From positions 1 through 64,000 of the forward strand of contig DASWZN010000044.1 in NCBI GenBank assembly GCA_036404435.1: a stretch of 64,000 nt of DNA, written 5' to 3'. The translations under genes and the position numbers were made by a program. Numbering within the stretch: the stretch's first letter is position 1; each line of letters begins with the position of its first letter. The DNA is from DASWZN01 sp036404435 (GTDB taxonomy: Bacteria; Acidobacteriota; Terriglobia; Bryobacterales; Bryobacteraceae). Of this stretch, positions 48,999 to 57,279 are shown piece after piece. A model generated the notes under the pieces. It was not told where the DNA came from, did no database searches, and was given only the letters and a program-made list of their open reading frames with translations.

Positions 48999-50509
48999 TT
49001 GTCTCCCGCTTCGCGCTCGTCGGCGGCGCGCAACTGGTCTGCCAGGCCGATCGAGGTCTCGGGCCGCAGCAGCGGGAACAGAATCACGTCGCGGATGGAC
49101 TTCGAGTTGGTCAGCAGCATCACCAGGCGGTCGATGCCGACGCCTTCGCCGCCCGTGGGCGGCATGCCGTAGGCCAGCGCGCGCAGGAAATCCTCGTCCA
49201 TTTGGTGGGCTTCCTCGTCGCCGTGCTCGCGCATCTCCTTCTGGCGGTCGAAGCGGCGGCGCTGCTCGATGGGATCGTTCAACTCGGTGTAGGCGTTGGC
49301 GATTTCCATGCCGCCGGCGTAGATCTCGAAGCGTTCGACGAAATCCGGTTCGTCGGGCTTGTTCTTCGAGAGCGGCGAGATCTCCACCGGGTAGTCGTAG
49401 ACCAACGTCGGCTGCACGAGCTGCTCCTCGACCACGCGCTCGAAGATGTCGACCAATTGCTCGCCGCGTGAGGGCCGGTTGGAGTGCCGGTTCAGCCATT
49501 CGGGATCGGCAAGATCGGCCGGAGCGGGCCGCCCGTCGCCCACCCAGAATTCGACGATCGCCTCCCGCATGGAGATCCGGCGCAGGTTGCCGAAATCGAG
49601 CCTGAGCCCCTGGTATTCCACCTCGGCCCCACCAGTAGCGTCGATGGCCGCCTGCTTCAGCAGCTCGGCCGAAAGGTCCATCAGGCCGCGGTAGTCGGTA
49701 TAGGCCTGGTAGAACTCGAGCATGGTGAACTCGGGGTTGTGGTGCGTCGAGACGCCTTCGTTGCGAAAGTTGCGGTTGATCTCGTAGACGCGGTCGAGGC
49801 CGCCTACGATCAGGCGCTTCAGGTACAGCTCGGGCGCGATGCGCAGATAGAGGTCGAGGTCGAGCGTGTTGTGGTGGGTGAGGAACGGCCGCGCCGTCGC
49901 ACCGCCGTAGATAGGCTGCATCATCGGCGTCTCCACCTCGACAAAGTCGCGCGCTTCAAGCTGCCGGCGAAGCGAGGCGACGATCCGGGCGCGCGTCAGG
50001 AACACCTTGCGCACTTCCGGGTTGGCGATGAGATCGAGGTAGCGCTGGCGGTAGCGGATCTCGACGTCCTCGAGGCCGTGCCACTTCTCCGGCATGGAGA
50101 GCAGCGTCTTCGAGAGGAACTCCAGCCGCTCGGCGTGAACGGTCAGCTCGCCCGTCTTGGTGCGGAACAGATAGCCCTCGACGCCCACGATGTCGCCGAT
50201 GTCGAGAAGTTGGTAGAGCTGGAAGTCCGGGTCTGGAACCTCGCCCTTGCGCACATAGACCTGGAGCCGCTCGCCGCCTCCCGCGAGGTGCGCAAAGCCG
50301 GCCTTTCCCATGCGACGAACGGTCTGCATGCGGCCGCAAATCCGCACCTGGATGCGCGGCTCCAGCTCCGCGGCGCTTTTCGATTCGTACTCCGCGCGGA
50401 TCTGGGGAATGGTATGCGTAAAGTCGAAGCGGCGGCCGTAGGGCCGGTGTCCCAAGCCACCGATCTCGCGAATGCGCTCCAGGCGCTGTTGAAGCAACTC
50501 TTGTTCCAA
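48995..50509 (-). CDS. lysS: Lysyl-tRNA synthetase, class II
   Basis: This 504-residue class II lysyl-tRNA synthetase has an N-terminal OB-fold anticodon-binding domain (RIQVRICGRMQTVRRMGKAG) followed by the catalytic domain. Motif 1 is around VETPMMQPIYGGATARPFLT. Motif 2 is VYEINRNFRNEGVSTHHNPE with FTMLEFYQAY. Motif 3 is GEGVGIDRLVMLLTNS with IRDVILFPLLRPE. TTG 50509 is favoured as the start because GGAAGGAG lies 5 nt upstream; an upstream TTG at 50536 lacks such a site and overlaps the -10 box. It is translationally coupled to the LolC-like permease. Confidence 0.95.
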   Translation of the reverse strand: MEQELLQQRLERIREIGGLGHRPYGRRFDFTHTIPQIRAEYESKSAAELEPRIQVRICGRMQTVRRMGKAGFAHLAGGGERLQVYVRKGEVPDPDFQLYQLLDIGDIVGVEGYLFRTKTGELTVHAERLEFLSKTLLSMPEKWHGLEDVEIRYRQRYLDLIANPEVRKVFLTRARIVASLRRQLEARDFVEVETPMMQPIYGGATARPFLTHHNTLDLDLYLRIAPELYLKRLIVGGLDRVYEINRNFRNEGVSTHHNPEFTMLEFYQAYTDYRGLMDLSAELLKQAAIDATGGAEVEYQGLRLDFGNLRRISMREAIVEFWVGDGRPAPADLADPEWLNRHSNRPSRGEQLVDIFERVVEEQLVQPTLVYDYPVEISPLSKNKPDEPDFVERFEIYAGGMEIANAYTELNDPIEQRRRFDRQKEMREHGDEEAHQMDEDFLRALAYGMPPTGGEGVGIDRLVMLLTNSKSIRDVILFPLLRPETSIGLADQLRAADEREAGDK

Positions 50510-50514
50510 GTGGG

Positions 50515-50541
50515 CTCCTTCCAGCCGAAGCTCCAATTATA
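50515..50541 (-). promoter_or_regulatory. lysS promoter -10 and ribosome-binding site (minus strand)
   Basis: On the minus strand TATAAT occupies 50541-50536 and GGAAGGAG 50522-50515, ahead of TTG 50509. The predicted leader is about 20 nt. The -35 region is not convincing. The hexamer is nearly palindromic, so the opposite strand also reads TATAAT (50538-50543). Confidence 0.5.
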
Positions 50542-51279
50542 ATGGAGCGGTTGCCCTCAATCTCCATAGTAATTCCCGCGTACAACGAAGAGCGGCGCCT
50601 GCCGGCCACGCTGGGCTCGATTCTGGACTACCTCGGCTCGCGCGACTGGCCGCAGTGGGAAGTCGTGGTGGTCAATGACGGCTCGAAGGACCGCACCGCG
50701 GCCGTTGCGGCGGAGTTTGCGGCGGAGCACGCCGGCATCCGCCTCCTCGAGAACCCGGGCAACCGCGGCAAGGGCTACTCGGTCCGGCACGGCATGTTGG
50801 AGGCGAAAGGCGACTGGGTCCTGTTCACCGATTCCGACCTTTCGGCGCCCATCGAGGAGCTAGACAAACTGATGGCCGCGGCGCGCGAACAGGGCGCCTC
50901 GGTCGCCATCGGATCGCGCGCTTTGAACCGCGGCCTGATCCAGGTCCACCAGTCGCTGTTTCGCGAGACCGCCGGCCGCGTCTTCAACCTGCTGATGCGC
51001 GTGGCCACCGGCCTGCCGTTCGCCGACACGCAGTGCGGCTTCAAGCTGTTCGAGCGCGGCGCGGCCCAGGAGATTTTCCGGCGCCAGCGGATCGAGCGCT
51101 GGGGCTTCGACGCCGAACTGCTGTTCATCGCGCGCCGCCTGGGCTACAAGACCATCGAGGTCCCGGTGCGCTGGAGCCACTCCGAGGGCACCAAGGTCAG
51201 CATGTTCGGCGACAGCCTGAACATGTTCCTCGACCTGCTGCGCATTCGAAGGAACCAGTTAAGGGGGCTGTACCGGTAA
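50542..51279 (+). CDS. Glycosyltransferase family 2, dolichyl-phosphate glucosyltransferase-like
   Basis: This 245-residue inverting GT2 enzyme has the GT-A fold signature ISIVIPAYNEERRLPATLGS, the first Asp in VVVNDGSKDRT, the DxD-equivalent FTDSDLSAPIEEL and GSRALNRGLIQVHQS. The stretch TQCGFKLFERGAAQEIF is characteristic of the dolichyl-phosphate beta-glucosyltransferase/polyprenyl-phosphate group, which loads sugars on lipid carriers for envelope glycans. No membrane helix is present. The start ATG 50542 coincides with a TATAAT on the plus strand, so the true start may be slightly downstream or expression may come from elsewhere. Confidence 0.88.
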   Translation: MERLPSISIVIPAYNEERRLPATLGSILDYLGSRDWPQWEVVVVNDGSKDRTAAVAAEFAAEHAGIRLLENPGNRGKGYSVRHGMLEAKGDWVLFTDSDLSAPIEELDKLMAAAREQGASVAIGSRALNRGLIQVHQSLFRETAGRVFNLLMRVATGLPFADTQCGFKLFERGAAQEIFRRQRIERWGFDAELLFIARRLGYKTIEVPVRWSHSEGTKVSMFGDSLNMFLDLLRIRRNQLRGLYR

Positions 51280-51282
51280 AGG

Positions 51283-51357
51283 CAGCCGTCAGCCATCAGC
51301 CCTCAGCCGTCAGGAACACCCCACGCGCCTGTGGCTGACGGCGGATGGCTGACGGCT
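51283..51357. repeat. GTCAGCCATCAGCC-type inverted repeat, locus 3
   Basis: A left arm of CAGCCGTCAGCCATCAGCCC and more (51283-51312) and a right arm (51331-51357, GTGGCTGACGGCGGATGGCT onward) are inverted copies of the GCTGATGGCTGACGGC unit. They lie between two convergent genes and could fold into a long hairpin that ends both transcripts. Confidence 0.75.
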
Positions 51358-51362
51358 TCTCC

Positions 51363-52064
51363 CTACCGCTTCACGATGACTTCGCGCAGATGGTCGCGCG
51401 TGAGGAAGAACTTCACCGTTTCGAATTCCTTGAAAAGGTTCTCCACGGCGCGGTTGTTGAAGAACTGGGCGGGCTCCCGCATGCCTCGGGGAGAAATCAG
51501 CAGCGTCTTCGCGTCTCCGATGCGGTACGAGCAGGTGGAAACGGCGCCGGCCCGTTCCTCGGCGTGGAAGATGGCCAGAAGATAGGAGCCCGGCTTCAGG
51601 ACGCGCTGAAGTCGCTCCACCACGATCTTGAGCAGCGGCGGCGCCAGGAATTCGAGCACGTCCCAGACCAGTGCGCCGTCGAAGTGCTGGTCTGGAAAGG
51701 CGAGGCTCTGCACCAGAAACGCGCCTGCGCGCTCGGCCGAAGACTGGTTGTCGTAGAAGTCGTCACCGCCGAAGGCCGCGTCGAGGCTCTGCATGAGGTC
51801 TTCGGAGTAGAGCCGGTAGCCCTGGCTGGTGATGAAGCCGATATTGGCCTGCGAAGCTCCCGAGAGGTCGAGCAGGCGCAGCCCGGTTTCGCCGCGGATG
51901 TGATTGAAGAACTGCTCGAGGCCGCTGCTGTGACGCGAATACACGCTGCCGGTGGAATCTCGAGAACGGGCCGCAGCTTGGACGACCGGTTTCGAAGACG
52001 AGAATGGGACGCCGCGTGGACCACCCGAATCCGCGCGAGAAGGTTTCCACCGGTCGCTGAACAA
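51363..52064 (-). CDS. SAM-dependent methyltransferase
   Basis: This 233-residue protein has a Ser-rich, probably flexible N-terminus (about 1-45). A class I methyltransferase core follows: LRLLDLSGASQANIGFITSQ (motif I in a relaxed form), LYSEDLMQSLDAAFGG, HFDGALVWDVLEFLAPPLLK and VVERLQRVLKPGSYLLAIFH. The usual GxGxG is replaced by SGASQAN, which is a weakened but recognisable loop. It follows the bactofilin gene by 14 nt on the same strand, a gene pair seen in other Acidobacteriota (from memory). The substrate is unknown. Confidence 0.78.
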   Translation of the reverse strand: MFSDRWKPSRADSGGPRGVPFSSSKPVVQAAARSRDSTGSVYSRHSSGLEQFFNHIRGETGLRLLDLSGASQANIGFITSQGYRLYSEDLMQSLDAAFGGDDFYDNQSSAERAGAFLVQSLAFPDQHFDGALVWDVLEFLAPPLLKIVVERLQRVLKPGSYLLAIFHAEERAGAVSTCSYRIGDAKTLLISPRGMREPAQFFNNRAVENLFKEFETVKFFLTRDHLREVIVKR

Positions 52065-52078
52065 AAGCTCCTCGGACC

Positions 52079-52621
52079 TCAGCGTTTGTCGCCGGCCACA
52101 GCGGGCGCGACTGCCACGGGAGCCACCTGAGGCTGCGGCTGTTGTTGCGGTTGTCTCGGCGGCCTGGCCGGCTCGGGCCGGACGATGTCGATGCTGCCCT
52201 TGAAGAACGCGCCATCTTCGATGACGATGCCGCCGGTCTTGATGTCCCCGATCAGCCGGGCGTCCTTGCGAATGTCCATCTTCTCGATGGCCTCTACGTT
52301 GCCGTTTACGCTGCCGAGAACGACGACTTCGCGCGCACGTATGCTGGCCTGCAGCTTGGCGTGAGGTCCGATGGTCAACCGATGCTCCGGGACCTCGACG
52401 GTGCCCTCCATCTCGCCATCCAGGTACAGATCTTCGCGGGCCAGGATCTGCCCCTTGATGATTACGGACTTGCCGATAGCCGCGACGCCGCGAGCCGCCT
52501 CTGTCGCGGCCGGCTTGACCGCGGGGGCCGGAACCGGGGCGGGTTCTCTGCTCAACTCCGCTTGCGGCGGGGCGGGGGCTGCAGGCTGCCTGACGTCTTC
52601 ATCCTTGCGCTTATTCCACAT
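52079..52621 (-). CDS. Bactofilin (polymer-forming cytoskeletal protein)
   Basis: This 180-residue bactofilin forms membrane-associated filaments. Pro/Ala-rich disordered ends flank a right-handed beta-helix core (about residues 48-147). Core repeats are visible as AIGKSVIIKGQILAREDLYL, DGEMEGTVEVPEHRLTIGPH, LQASIRAREVVVLGSVNGNV, EAIEKMDIRKDARLIGDIKT and GGIVIEDGAFFKGSIDI. The N-terminal MWNKRKDEDVR could be a membrane-targeting patch. The C-terminal tail is Gln/Pro/Val rich. Bactofilins shape cells and locally organise envelope enzymes. The downstream methyltransferase and the nearby glycosyltransferase fit an envelope theme, but no direct link is shown. Confidence 0.92.
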   Translation of the reverse strand: MWNKRKDEDVRQPAAPAPPQAELSREPAPVPAPAVKPAATEAARGVAAIGKSVIIKGQILAREDLYLDGEMEGTVEVPEHRLTIGPHAKLQASIRAREVVVLGSVNGNVEAIEKMDIRKDARLIGDIKTGGIVIEDGAFFKGSIDIVRPEPARPPRQPQQQPQPQVAPVAVAPAVAGDKR

Positions 52622-52869
52622 TCTGGTTGTCTCCGTCTTCTTCTCTCGATCCTATGAGAACACTATAAGTAAAGTGACGCGTACCCAGTACGGGTCTCTC
52701 TATACTATATGCCAGCCGGCCCCGCCATAGCGGGCCCGCCCTCAAGGGGGCCGGCACACCAACCCCCGGCATTTGAGGAAGTTGGCTCTTTGGCACCCCT
52801 TTGCAGGAGCCCGAGGTCTGAAAAGGCGCCCGGCGAGGAGTCAGCCAGCCGTTGTATGATTGCCAAGGC

Positions 52870-54372
52870 ATGCCAAGCGAACCGGGGGCTGGCACATCGC
52901 AGGGTCTCGTTGCCGAGGGGGCCGGCCGTTTCCGCGAGGTGTTCGCGCAGGCGGGATACGATGAGGCCGGCCTCGTGGACACGCTCGGCCCGATTCAGCT
53001 TCCCCGGCGGTTGGGACGGGACCGGGCCCATTTCCGGCACCTGACGCGCCGCGGCCGCACGCTCGACGCTCTCATCCGGCTGTTCCTGCTCGGCATCCCC
53101 GAGGATCTCGAGGCCGCCCGGCGCGCTTTGGCCCCCGATCCGCCCGAGGAATGGGCGCGCGTGGGACTGGTTGCAATCGAAGGGGACCAGGTCCGCGGCC
53201 TGGTGCGGATGATGGCGTTCCGCAGCCTGCTGGTGGCCTCGGATCACCAGGAAACGCCGGACTCGGCGGAGCGGCACGATCAGGTCATGGGCATGACGGC
53301 CAGCACGGTGGTGCTGGCCGATTCCACGCTGCGGCGCCCCGTCGGCAGCACGCTCGACCTGGGAACCGGGAGCGGCGTGCAGGCTTTTCTGGCGGCGGCG
53401 CACAGCGACCGCGTCTGGGCGACGGATTCGAATGCGCGCGCCATCGAGTTCGCCCGCTTCAACGCCGCGTTTAACGGCTGCGCGGAGAGGATCGAGTTCC
53501 TGGAAGGCGACGCGTTCGATCCCGTGCGCGGGCGCACCTTCGACCTTATCGTCTCGAATCCGCCGTTCGCCCTTACTCCGTCGCGCCGGTTCCTCTATCG
53601 CGACAGCGGCGTGCCGCTGGACGGCTTTGCGCGCAGCCTGATCCAGGATGGCGCGCGTTGTTTGAACGAAGGCGGCTTCTGCCAGATCGTCTGCGATTGG
53701 GCGCACATCGAGGGCCAGGACTGGAAAGAACGGCTGGCGGGGTGGTTCGACGGCGCCGGTTGCGACGCCTGGGTGATGCGCACCGACACGCACGACGCGG
53801 CCGATTACGCGCACGTGTGGATCCGCGACACCGAGCAAGCGGGCGTCGAGGAATCCGCACGGTTGTACGACGAATGGCTCGCCTACTACGCGCGCGAGAG
53901 AATCGAGGCCACCAGCACGGGCCTGATCGCGTTGCGCAAGGCCAGCGGACGCAGGAACTGGCTGAGGATCGAGGAAGGTCCCGCCGGCAACTCCGGACCG
54001 TTCGGTGAGTACGTGTTGCGCGGGTTCGGCCTGCGCGATTTTCTGGAGGCGGCGAGCGACGATGCGGCGCTGCTCGGGGGGAAGTTCCGCGTCGCGGAGA
54101 GCGCCCGGCTGGACCACGTCTGCGAATGGGAGGATGGCTCGTGGCGGATCCGGTCGGCGAAGATCCGCCTGGCGCAGGGGCTGCAATACGAATCCGACAT
54201 CGATCTGCGGCTGGCGGGCATGGTGGCACTCTGCGACGGCCGGCACACGCTCGGCGAAATCCTGGAGAAGACCGCGGTGACGCTGAGAGAGGACCTGCAG
54301 CGCATCACGCCGAACTGCCTGGCGCTGATGCGCCAGTTGATCGAGCGCGGATTCCTGATCCCGGCGGGATGA
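52870..54372 (+). CDS. Class I methyltransferase of the NPPF (N6-adenine/N5-glutamine) type
   Basis: This protein of about 500 residues has an N-terminal helical region (about 1-130; FREVFAQAGYDEAGLVDTLG, LLGIPEDLEAARRALAPDPP) and a methyltransferase core. The core has TLDLGTGSGVQAFLAAAHSD (motif I), the acidic VWATDSNARAIEFARFNAAF and LIVSNPPFALTPSRRFLYRD (NPPF, motif IV). NPPF marks enzymes that methylate nitrogen in bases or glutamine side chains (PrmC/RsmC-like). The C-terminal region of about 150 residues resembles a winged-helix-like module (LAGMVALCDGRHTLGEILEK). ATG 52870 was chosen over 52852 because it gives a typical start. The target is unknown. It ends just before a GH3 gene. Confidence 0.82.
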   Translation: MPSEPGAGTSQGLVAEGAGRFREVFAQAGYDEAGLVDTLGPIQLPRRLGRDRAHFRHLTRRGRTLDALIRLFLLGIPEDLEAARRALAPDPPEEWARVGLVAIEGDQVRGLVRMMAFRSLLVASDHQETPDSAERHDQVMGMTASTVVLADSTLRRPVGSTLDLGTGSGVQAFLAAAHSDRVWATDSNARAIEFARFNAAFNGCAERIEFLEGDAFDPVRGRTFDLIVSNPPFALTPSRRFLYRDSGVPLDGFARSLIQDGARCLNEGGFCQIVCDWAHIEGQDWKERLAGWFDGAGCDAWVMRTDTHDAADYAHVWIRDTEQAGVEESARLYDEWLAYYARERIEATSTGLIALRKASGRRNWLRIEEGPAGNSGPFGEYVLRGFGLRDFLEAASDDAALLGGKFRVAESARLDHVCEWEDGSWRIRSAKIRLAQGLQYESDIDLRLAGMVALCDGRHTLGEILEKTAVTLREDLQRITPNCLALMRQLIERGFLIPAG

Positions 54373-54386
54373 AGAGGAGAGATCGA

Positions 54387-56573
54387 ATGATACCAGCTCG
54401 GTATTTTGCGGCTGCGGCTTTGGCCGCGGCCGCCCTATGCGCCCAGACTCAATACCCATTTCAGGATCCGAAGCTGCCGCTCGAACGGCGCGTCGACAAC
54501 ATCCTGTCGCTGATGACCCTGGATGAGAAGATCGGCTGCATCGAGACGAATTCCGGCGTGCCCCGGCTCAACATCCCGAGCGCGGGACTCTCGGAGGGGC
54601 TGCACGGTCTGGTTCGGAAAGGCACCTTCGGCCAGAAACTCGTCCCTACGACGAGTTTCGCCGAGGTCATCGGCATGGCGGAGACATGGGACCCGGACCT
54701 CATCCGGCGCGCCGGGGCGGTGGAGGGCTACGAGGCCCGATATATCACGCAAAGCGACAAGTACAAAGACAGAGTGCTGGTAGCCTGGGGGCCGAACGCG
54801 GACCTGGCCCGCGACCCGCGCTGGGGCAGGAACAACGAGAGCTACGGCGAGGATCCGTTCTTCACCGGAACCATGTCCGTGGCCTTCATCAAGGGCCTCC
54901 AGGGCGACGACCCAAAGTACTGGCAGGCCGCTTCCCTGCTCAAGCACTTCCTCGCCAACAGCAACGAGACAACGCGCGGGGGATCGTCGTCCGACTTCGA
55001 TGAAAGGCTGCTGCGCGAGTATTACTCGGTGCCGTTCCGGATGGGATTCGTCGAGGGCGGGGCCCGCTCGTTCATGGCCTCTTACAACGCGTGGAACCAC
55101 GTGCCGATGACGGTGAATCCGATCTTGAAGAGCCTGGCCATGAAGGAGTGGGGCGCCGACGGCATCATTTCTTCCGATGCGCTGGCGGTGCAATTGATGG
55201 TCGGCCAGCACAAGTACTACAAGACGCAACTCGAGGCGACGGTGGCGGCCATCAAGGACGGCGGCATCAACCAGATCCTCGCGTTCTTCGTCAGCATTCC
55301 GCAGCAGATCAAGCAGGCGATCGCCGGCCACCTGATGACCGAAGCCGACCTGGACGCGGTCCTCAGGGGCAAGTTCCGAACCGTCATCCGGCTGGGATTG
55401 CTGGAGCCGGCCTCGATGGTTCCCTATGCCGGCATCGGGCGCGCCGGCGAGCAGGGGCCTTGGACCACCGAGAAGCACAAGAACGTCGCGCGGGAGGTGG
55501 CGCGCGAATCGGTGGTGCTTCTGAAGAACGCGAATGGCTTCCTGCCGCTCGATCGGCGAGCCATCAAGTCCATCGCGGTGATTGGCCCGCATGCAGACGA
55601 GGTGCTGATCGACCTCTATGGCGGGCAATACCCCTATGCCGTTACCCCGCTGCAGGGCATCCAGGCCAAGGTTGGCCCCGCGGTTACGGTTAACCACGCC
55701 GCCAACAATGAGAATGGCGCGGCGGTGCGGGCGGCCAAGGCTTCCGATGTCGCTGTGGTCGTGGTCGGCAACCACCCCACGTGTGGCGACACCGATCTGA
55801 TGAAGATGTTCAACGCGGACGTATCGAGCAAGCCGTGCAAGGACCCCGGCGAAGGCCGGGAAGGACGCGACCGGGAGTCGATCAATCTGTCCCAGGAGGA
55901 ACTGGTCAAGCAGGTATACGCGGCCAATCCGAAGACCGTGGTGGTGCTGGTTTCGAGCTTCCCGTATGCCATCGGCTGGACCCAGGAGAACGTGCCGGCC
56001 ATTCTCCACATGACGCACGCCGCACAGGAACAGGGGACCGCGCTGGCCGATGTGCTGTTTGGCGACTACAATCCCGGCGGCCGTCTCAACCAGACCTGGC
56101 CGAAGTCGCTCGACCAGTTGCCGCCCATGATGGACTACGACATCCGGCACGGCCGCACCTACATGTACTTCAAGGGCGAGCCGCTCTATCCGTTCGGCTA
56201 CGGCCTGAGCTACACGACGTTCCAGTATTCGAACCTGCGGCTGAGTTCCGGACGGCTGGCCGCGCACGGCAGCGTGACGGCCAGCGTGGACGTCAAAAAC
56301 ACGGGCGCGCGCACGGGCGACGAGGTGGTGCAGTTCTACGTCCAGCACACGCAGTCGAAAGCGGAGCGGCCGCGCAAAGAGCTGCGGGGTTTCCAGCGTG
56401 TCACATTGAAGCCGGGCGAGACGCAGACCGTCGAGATTCCGCTGAAAGGCGACTCGCTCGCCTGGTGGAACGAGAAAGCCGGCCGTTTCGAGGTGGAGAC
56501 GGAGCCCGTTCGCATCCTGGTGGGCGGTTCTTCGGCCGACGTCCGGCTGCAGACGGTGGTCAACGTCAAATAG
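54387..56573 (+). CDS. Glycoside hydrolase family 3, exported
   Basis: This 728-residue exo-acting beta-glycosidase has a signal peptide (ARYFAAAALAAAALCAQTQ). The (beta/alpha)8 domain has LVAWGPNADLARDPRWGRNN and ESYGEDPFFTGTMSVAFIKG, the conserved Lys-His in LLKHFLANSNETTRGG, and the nucleophile-region Asp in DGIISSDALAVQLM (SDxxA rather than SDW). The alpha/beta sandwich shows VVVVGNHPTCGDTD and REGRDRESINLSQEE. A C-terminal fibronectin-III-like domain begins near PFGYGLSYTTFQYSNL. The ATG at 54387 has a GAGGAGAG site 5-6 nt before it; ATG 54369 overlapping the upstream stop is less likely. The substrate is probably a beta-glucan or beta-xylan oligomer. Confidence 0.9.
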   Translation: MIPARYFAAAALAAAALCAQTQYPFQDPKLPLERRVDNILSLMTLDEKIGCIETNSGVPRLNIPSAGLSEGLHGLVRKGTFGQKLVPTTSFAEVIGMAETWDPDLIRRAGAVEGYEARYITQSDKYKDRVLVAWGPNADLARDPRWGRNNESYGEDPFFTGTMSVAFIKGLQGDDPKYWQAASLLKHFLANSNETTRGGSSSDFDERLLREYYSVPFRMGFVEGGARSFMASYNAWNHVPMTVNPILKSLAMKEWGADGIISSDALAVQLMVGQHKYYKTQLEATVAAIKDGGINQILAFFVSIPQQIKQAIAGHLMTEADLDAVLRGKFRTVIRLGLLEPASMVPYAGIGRAGEQGPWTTEKHKNVAREVARESVVLLKNANGFLPLDRRAIKSIAVIGPHADEVLIDLYGGQYPYAVTPLQGIQAKVGPAVTVNHAANNENGAAVRAAKASDVAVVVVGNHPTCGDTDLMKMFNADVSSKPCKDPGEGREGRDRESINLSQEELVKQVYAANPKTVVVLVSSFPYAIGWTQENVPAILHMTHAAQEQGTALADVLFGDYNPGGRLNQTWPKSLDQLPPMMDYDIRHGRTYMYFKGEPLYPFGYGLSYTTFQYSNLRLSSGRLAAHGSVTASVDVKNTGARTGDEVVQFYVQHTQSKAERPRKELRGFQRVTLKPGETQTVEIPLKGDSLAWWNEKAGRFEVETEPVRILVGGSSADVRLQTVVNVK

Positions 56574-56619
56574 GCGGGACCGCTTGTGGCGCACGCTTCA
56601 GCGCGTCACATTCTTGCGT

Positions 56620-57156
56620 CTAGTTCTTCTTGAGGTCGCCGCAGGCCGCGCCGAGCCACCGGCTGGTGAAGGAGAACTTGACGTCCATGGTGTGGGTCCC
56701 GTCCCCGAAGCTGACCTGCGAGGTCCCTTTGACGCTCTCCGGGCTGAGGGCCTCTACGTGCACGTCGCCGCTGCGCTTCGTCCTGCCGGTGTCGCACTCG
56801 AAGTGAACCTCCTCTTCCGTGGAGGAGGAACGGATAACAGTGCGCTTGCAGGCGGCGAGGTTGCCGTTGTCGAGGTCAAGCATCTCTCTCAGATCGTCGC
56901 TGGTCAGGCAGGACCTGTGGACCCTGGTTTGAGGGCCTCTGCCCTGCCTGGCCGCCAAAGCCGCCTCCATCTTGGCACGCTGTTCGGGCGTGAGCCTGGC
57001 CAGGAGGTCCTCCGGTATCGGCGGCGTGCCGGTGCTCTGGCTTGTTATGGAGGCCTCCCAGAGCCCCAGCTTCACATCCAGCGGCTTAAGGCCGTCAGCC
57101 GCCAGGCAAACGAGCGGCAGCAGCAAAACAATCGCAAACGTGGTCTTGTGCTTCAT
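56620..57156 (-). CDS. DUF3617 family exported protein
   Basis: This 178-residue protein has a signal peptide (KHKTTFAIVLLLPLVCLAAD). The mature part matches DUF3617: PLDVKLGLWEASITSQSTG, a helical insert (IPEDLLARLTPEQRAKMEAA), four Cys (RSCLTSDDLREML, LAACKRTVI, FECDTGRT, AACGDLKKN) and EALSPESVKGTSQVSF. Sequences ending with a CGDxKK-type tail are typical. DUF3617 proteins are periplasmic in Proteobacteria and Acidobacteriota, with no known function. The gene is convergent with the GH3 gene and divergent from the ABC exporter. Confidence 0.88.
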   Translation of the reverse strand: MKHKTTFAIVLLLPLVCLAADGLKPLDVKLGLWEASITSQSTGTPPIPEDLLARLTPEQRAKMEAALAARQGRGPQTRVHRSCLTSDDLREMLDLDNGNLAACKRTVIRSSSTEEEVHFECDTGRTKRSGDVHVEALSPESVKGTSQVSFGDGTHTMDVKFSFTSRWLGAACGDLKKN

Positions 57157-57279
57157 GAGCATCCTCAGTCGAACCCGGTCGCCCGGAGTCCTACTCAGAG
57201 GATGCTGGGCTCACGGGCAACGCTGCAAGAAATTCGACCTGTGTTGCGGAAGATTTTGGTTTTGTGCTCCCCTGGAGCT

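Noticed and set aside
50538..50543. TATAAT on the plus strand as promoter of the glycosyltransferase
   Set aside because: It overlaps the ATG itself, so transcription would begin inside the gene. The nearly palindromic hexamer better fits lysS on the minus strand.
54435..56594. 719-codon frame antisense to the GH3 gene
   Set aside because: The GH3 frame carries catalytic motifs and a signal peptide. The antisense frame has none.
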